Below, in pieces: positions 61,901 through 64,000 of a stretch of 64,000 bases of DNA (the stretch's first letter is position 1; every line of letters begins with the position of its first letter). The translations under genes were made by a program, and so were the position numbers. The stretch is taken from assembly GCA_044432865.1 (NCBI GenBank), contig JAWXUF010000001.1, positions 16,316-80,315 on the forward strand, read 5' to 3'. The notes beneath the pieces were generated by a model that saw only the letters and a list, made by a program, of their open reading frames with translations, did not search any database and was not told the DNA's origin. Origin of the DNA: JAWXUE01 sp044432865 (GTDB taxonomy: Bacteria; Bacillota_I; Bacilli_A; Acholeplasmatales; Anaeroplasmataceae).

Positions 61901-63409
61901 AATACTTCCTTCACAGAACTTCAAGAAGTCAGGCATAACTTGATCTATTGTTCTACTACCTTTTATCATTTCGTCAGTTATATTAGTTAAATTTTTTATA
62001 AACTCAGAAACTTCTCTTTTAGGATCAATAATCTCAGAGAATGTCTCATCAACGATTCCATTTTTAATTTTAACAGCACCAATTTCAATGATGTCATCGA
62101 AGTCTGTACTGAATCCAGTAGTCTCAATATCAAATACAACATACGTTGCATTCTTCAACTCAATATCATGATCAGTATAAGCAATTTTAAATTTAGACTC
62201 ATCAATTAATCCCGTTTCTAAGCCATAAATAGGTTTTATCTTATGTTTTTTACAAGCCTTATTAATTTCAGGAATAGCATATACACCATCTCTATCAGTT
62301 ATAGCTATTGCTTTGTGTCCCATACGTGCTGCCTCAGCAATATAATCACTTGCTGATGTGATTGCATCAAGTGTAGACATTTTTGTTAAACAGTGTAATT
62401 CAACACGTTTCTCAAGTGCTAAATCTTCTCTATATTTAACTTCCTTTTTACCTTCAATTCTAATTTCTTTTATATTTAGAACAACATCTCTTGTATAATT
62501 ATCATAACCTGCTACTCCTACAATTTTGATTAAAGAATCACTTTTTATTTCTCTAATTGTATCAGCTATTGATTTAGTTTTAGATTTATTATCAGTAGTA
62601 GTTTGCTTTTCTTTATCTTCTTTAAAAAATAATTTTGCTATCAGTAATCCCGTGTCATCTTGAACAATCATTTCTAATAAATTATTATTATTTCTTAACT
62701 CTCTTATATCAATTTTAACAGGAGAACCTTGAACAACAAAATCTAAAGAACCTTCTGTATTTAAATAATTATCTATTTCTTCTTGAGTAGTTGGTACTGT
62801 TGAAATAGCTTGTGGGGCATTATCAATACTTTTCTTATAATTTTTTCTTTCTGTTTTTATAGTTTCAGGTGTAGAATTTTGAATCATTCTAGCTTTTTCC
62901 ATTTCTTCAAGTTGCTTTACAATAGCATCTTGTCTAGTCTTCTCTTTTAATTCTGCAATATTAATTTGCTCATCTTGAGTAATTGAAATTGATACTTCAA
63001 CACCAAAACGAAGCATTAATTTCTCTATATCGATTATAAAACTTTTATGATCTTTTAATATTTTTTGAGAAAAAACTGTAATTGTTTTTCCATTAATTTC
63101 AATTCTATTACTAGTGAAAGAAAGAAATTTCGAGTCAGTAATATTTGTTTTTATTAAATAATCATAGTAATTTTTAATATCATCTTCAGATGGTTCTAAT
63201 TTATATTTAATATTAAACATAACTTCTATTCCATCAACTCTAAAATATTCTTGGATATTTTCAGCTAATTTTTTCAAATCGTTAACATTTAACACTTTCT
63301 CACAAGCTAAACAAAGGTCCCAATATTTTTTTGACTTATTTACTTTAATATTGATAAGAGAAAGCTGTTCAAAATTATATTGTTTTTTAAATATATTGAA
63401 ATGTTCCAT
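58916..63409 (-). CDS. polC: DNA polymerase III PolC, Gram-positive type
   Basis: Replicative polymerase with built-in proofreading, 1497 residues (1437 in Bacillus). Order: N-terminal domain; OB fold (about 220-330); PHP first half; DEDD exonuclease from about 425 (FDIETTG, VAQNASFDIGH, HRADDDARVT, all intact); PHP second half (ATGDVHYL); polymerase palm with VPDIDLNFSG; then thumb, fingers and the C-terminal HhH region. Two sites differ from the family: PHP LHxH reads LHCL and TDH reads TDR, and the first zinc pair CPNC reads CLNG. Polymerase and exonuclease motifs look functional. AAGGA precedes the ATG; the previous gene stops 2 bases before. Confidence 0.98.
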   Translation of the reverse strand: MEHFNIFKKQYNFEQLSLINIKVNKSKKYWDLCLACEKVLNVNDLKKLAENIQEYFRVDGIEVMFNIKYKLEPSEDDIKNYYDYLIKTNITDSKFLSFTSNRIEINGKTITVFSQKILKDHKSFIIDIEKLMLRFGVEVSISITQDEQINIAELKEKTRQDAIVKQLEEMEKARMIQNSTPETIKTERKNYKKSIDNAPQAISTVPTTQEEIDNYLNTEGSLDFVVQGSPVKIDIRELRNNNNLLEMIVQDDTGLLIAKLFFKEDKEKQTTTDNKSKTKSIADTIREIKSDSLIKIVGVAGYDNYTRDVVLNIKEIRIEGKKEVKYREDLALEKRVELHCLTKMSTLDAITSASDYIAEAARMGHKAIAITDRDGVYAIPEINKACKKHKIKPIYGLETGLIDESKFKIAYTDHDIELKNATYVVFDIETTGFSTDFDDIIEIGAVKIKNGIVDETFSEIIDPKREVSEFIKNLTNITDEMIKGSRTIDQVMPDFLKFCEGSIMVAQNASFDIGHMYANIERLNLQNPNWPVIDTMQFARNFYSNEMKMFNLKSLSKFFKIKQESHHRADDDARVTALIFLQMLTKLQELKVVNYNEINNHIDFVNAYKYVFTKSVTLLVKNQVGYKNLFKIVSDLLTVHFHREGRLLKSVLEKYREGILVGSAGFTGEVFDTALNKPYSDLLECMKYYDYIEIQPPSALKHLEEKLDLKGKAIQETIKKIIKAADFLGKPIVATGDVHYLTPDLAQYYDIFTKVVKPNGQRHSLANYKSRPDLHFRTTDNMIAEFGFLNDVNRVHDFVVKNTNKIADSIEDITAFTKTLYSPVDDEFKDSLSVPSIEDDLKRLVYEKAYSLYGNPLPQLVTDRIDKELNSIISNKFSSVYYMSYLLVKKSLDDGYLVGSRGSVGSSLVATLMDITEVNPLAPHYTCLNGDFSSFKLKPHEIEIYGITDLQKDFQTDLNAAQSGYDLPKRVCPVCGKELVRDGQDIPFETFLGFKGDKVPDIDLNFSGKYQPVAHDYVKQLMGEKQAFRAGTISTVAFKTAIGYVKGYLEDNGIQKRSIEIPIMAQYIEGVKRSTGQHPGGIVVVPSNKEINDVTPIQYPADKTDSVWLTTHFDYHSFEDNLLKLDILGHDDPTTIRYLFDYVWSHPDEFPFKNPQEVPVDDPEVYKMFSGTSVLGLKPEQIDSDVATFAIPEFGTDFTRRMLIDTKPKTFADLVKISGLSHGTNVWTGNSQDLVLGKTPHGAIPFAEVIGCRDDIMEYLITNGVEPKVAFDIMEYVRKGRAATNSDPAKWKEFTDVLRETKIPEWYIWSCEKIAYMFPKAHAVAYVLMAIRIAWFKVHKPILFYSAFFSVRATQFDSVVMLEGEIAIRNKIRELDSIIKGEGNVKEKDLRTCLKVALEMVVRGFKFLPVDINLSQASDFAIEETGLRMPFSSMDGLGESVALGIIEARKEKEFTSKEDVQNRTKINKNVFMQMDGMGSFGDLKEEEDLEEIGLFAL

Positions 63410-63411
63410 AT

Positions 63412-64000
63412 TTATTCTTCCTTTCTTTTAAATACGATTGAGTTTAAAGCAAAAATTGCATAACCACTCATTACGAAAATACCAATAGTTTCTAATAAAG
63501 AAATACTATATAGTGATCCTAACAAAATAAATACTAAATAGATATATTGTGAATTTAAACATGTTTTATATCTATACGTAAATGGCATATGGTTATAGCT
63601 TTTTTTACTAAATATATACGAAAATATTGTCATCATTAGTGCACTAGTAAATATTAATATTGTTAAATCTAAAAAAGAGAAAACAATTAATCCTGTCTTA
63701 ATAGTGCTACGATTAATATAATACATATCATTAAAAATTTTCACAAAATTGTTTGAATCAGTTAAATCTTTAGAACCTATTTTAGAAAAATCTAAATCAA
63801 TTACACCTAACTCATCATATGATATAGAATATACTTCTACTGTTGAAAAAATAAATTTAATATCATATTGAGTAAATAACATTTTTGGTATATAAATTTC
63901 ACTAAATTCAGTATTAGAATCACCAATTGATATATCAAAATAATATGCGTTATACTCATAGGTACTCTCATAAAATAATTCACCGTTAGAAATATATGCA
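63412..64000 (-). CDS. Membrane protein, 5' end beyond window
   Basis: The frame stays open from the stop at 63412 to the window edge (196 codons visible), so the start lies outside; ATG 63882 is only internal. The visible part has an extracytoplasmic-looking beta-rich region (YYFDISIGDSNTEF onward, about 95 residues) followed by three to four membrane segments and a short basic end (VFKRKEE). The layout resembles DUF1189 proteins, but I cannot confirm that. Together with polC, 2 bases downstream, it probably forms an operon. Confidence 0.6.
   Translation of the reverse strand, partial: AYISNGELFYESTYEYNAYYFDISIGDSNTEFSEIYIPKMLFTQYDIKFIFSTVEVYSISYDELGVIDLDFSKIGSKDLTDSNNFVKIFNDMYYINRSTIKTGLIVFSFLDLTILIFTSALMMTIFSYIFSKKSYNHMPFTYRYKTCLNSQYIYLVFILLGSLYSISLLETIGIFVMSGYAIFALNSIVFKRKEE

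Noticed and set aside
1..64000. tRNA, rRNA, CRISPR, insertion sequence, prophage or origin
   Set aside because: No tRNA-like cloverleaf, direct-repeat array, transposase, integrase or DnaA-box cluster was recognised, and almost all bases are in ordinary genes.

Overview
The window is a very AT-rich stretch of a bacterial chromosome that uses the standard code: TGA ends genes such as der and aroA, and families come out full length without recoding. Gram-positive type PolC, RNase Y, YmdB, YmcA, CotE and SpoIVA place it in the Firmicutes, class Bacilli. The base composition, the compact gene set and the gut-type anaerobe genes (rubrerythrin) suggest a low-GC lineage near Turicibacter, Haloplasma or Erysipelotrichia rather than Bacillus itself. 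That placement is inference. No rRNA, tRNA, CRISPR array, phage or insertion sequence was seen. All but three genes lie on the minus strand, and no gene-free stretch exceeds 300 bases; the longest, about 240 bases at 36949-37203, holds a promoter and a terminator.

Layout from left to right: dxs (cut by the edge), xseB, xseA, nusB and spoIIIAH; a 1007-residue TPR-GAF-PAS protein with degenerate GGDEF and EAL domains; ysnB, rdgB and a gerM-like gene; a CPBP protease (+) and an ankyrin protein; hup, a cation antiporter, a RecQ-phosphoribosyltransferase fusion and spoIVA; zinc-ribbon proteins and a spoVIF-like gene; gpsA, der, an S1 protein, cmk and rluB; spmB, spmA and dacF; a CorC/HlyC protein; an aroK-aroQ fusion, miaA, mutL and mutS; a 1452-residue repeat protein; cotE, ymcA, miaB, rubrerythrin, spoVS, ymdB and rny; htpG; pncB and pncA with a divergent methyltransferase; a B12/radical SAM protein and a TRIC channel; a secreted Ntn-hydrolase-like protein (+); the aromatic operon aroF-aroB-aroA-chorismate mutase-aroE-aroC plus a GltD-like flavoprotein; a Bax-inhibitor-like protein; polC; and a membrane protein cut by the right edge.

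Much of this order matches known Bacillus subtilis neighbourhoods: spoIIIAH-nusB-xseA-xseB-dxs, gerM-ysnA-ysnB, rluB/cmk/ypfD/der/gpsA/spoIVA/hbs, dacB-spmA-spmB, and rny-ymdB-spoVS-miaB-ymcA-cotE-mutS-mutL-miaA. At least nine genes belong to endospore formation, so the organism is probably a spore former or a recent descendant of one. All seven shikimate steps are encoded here, together with nicotinamide salvage to NaMN, mismatch repair and tRNA i6A/ms2i6A modification.

The most unusual items are: three sporulation genes (spoIIIAH, spoIVA, dacF) each preceded by the same sigma-E-like pattern ATA-N16-CATAYnnT; compact junctions where the upstream gene's terminator hairpin contains the Shine-Dalgarno or start codon of the next sporulation gene, at spoIVA and dacF with that promoter inside the hairpin; the 1452-residue repeat protein with SAP-like motifs at one end and a membrane anchor at the other; a GGDEF-EAL protein that has lost both catalytic motifs; and a PolC whose PHP and zinc sites are degenerate.
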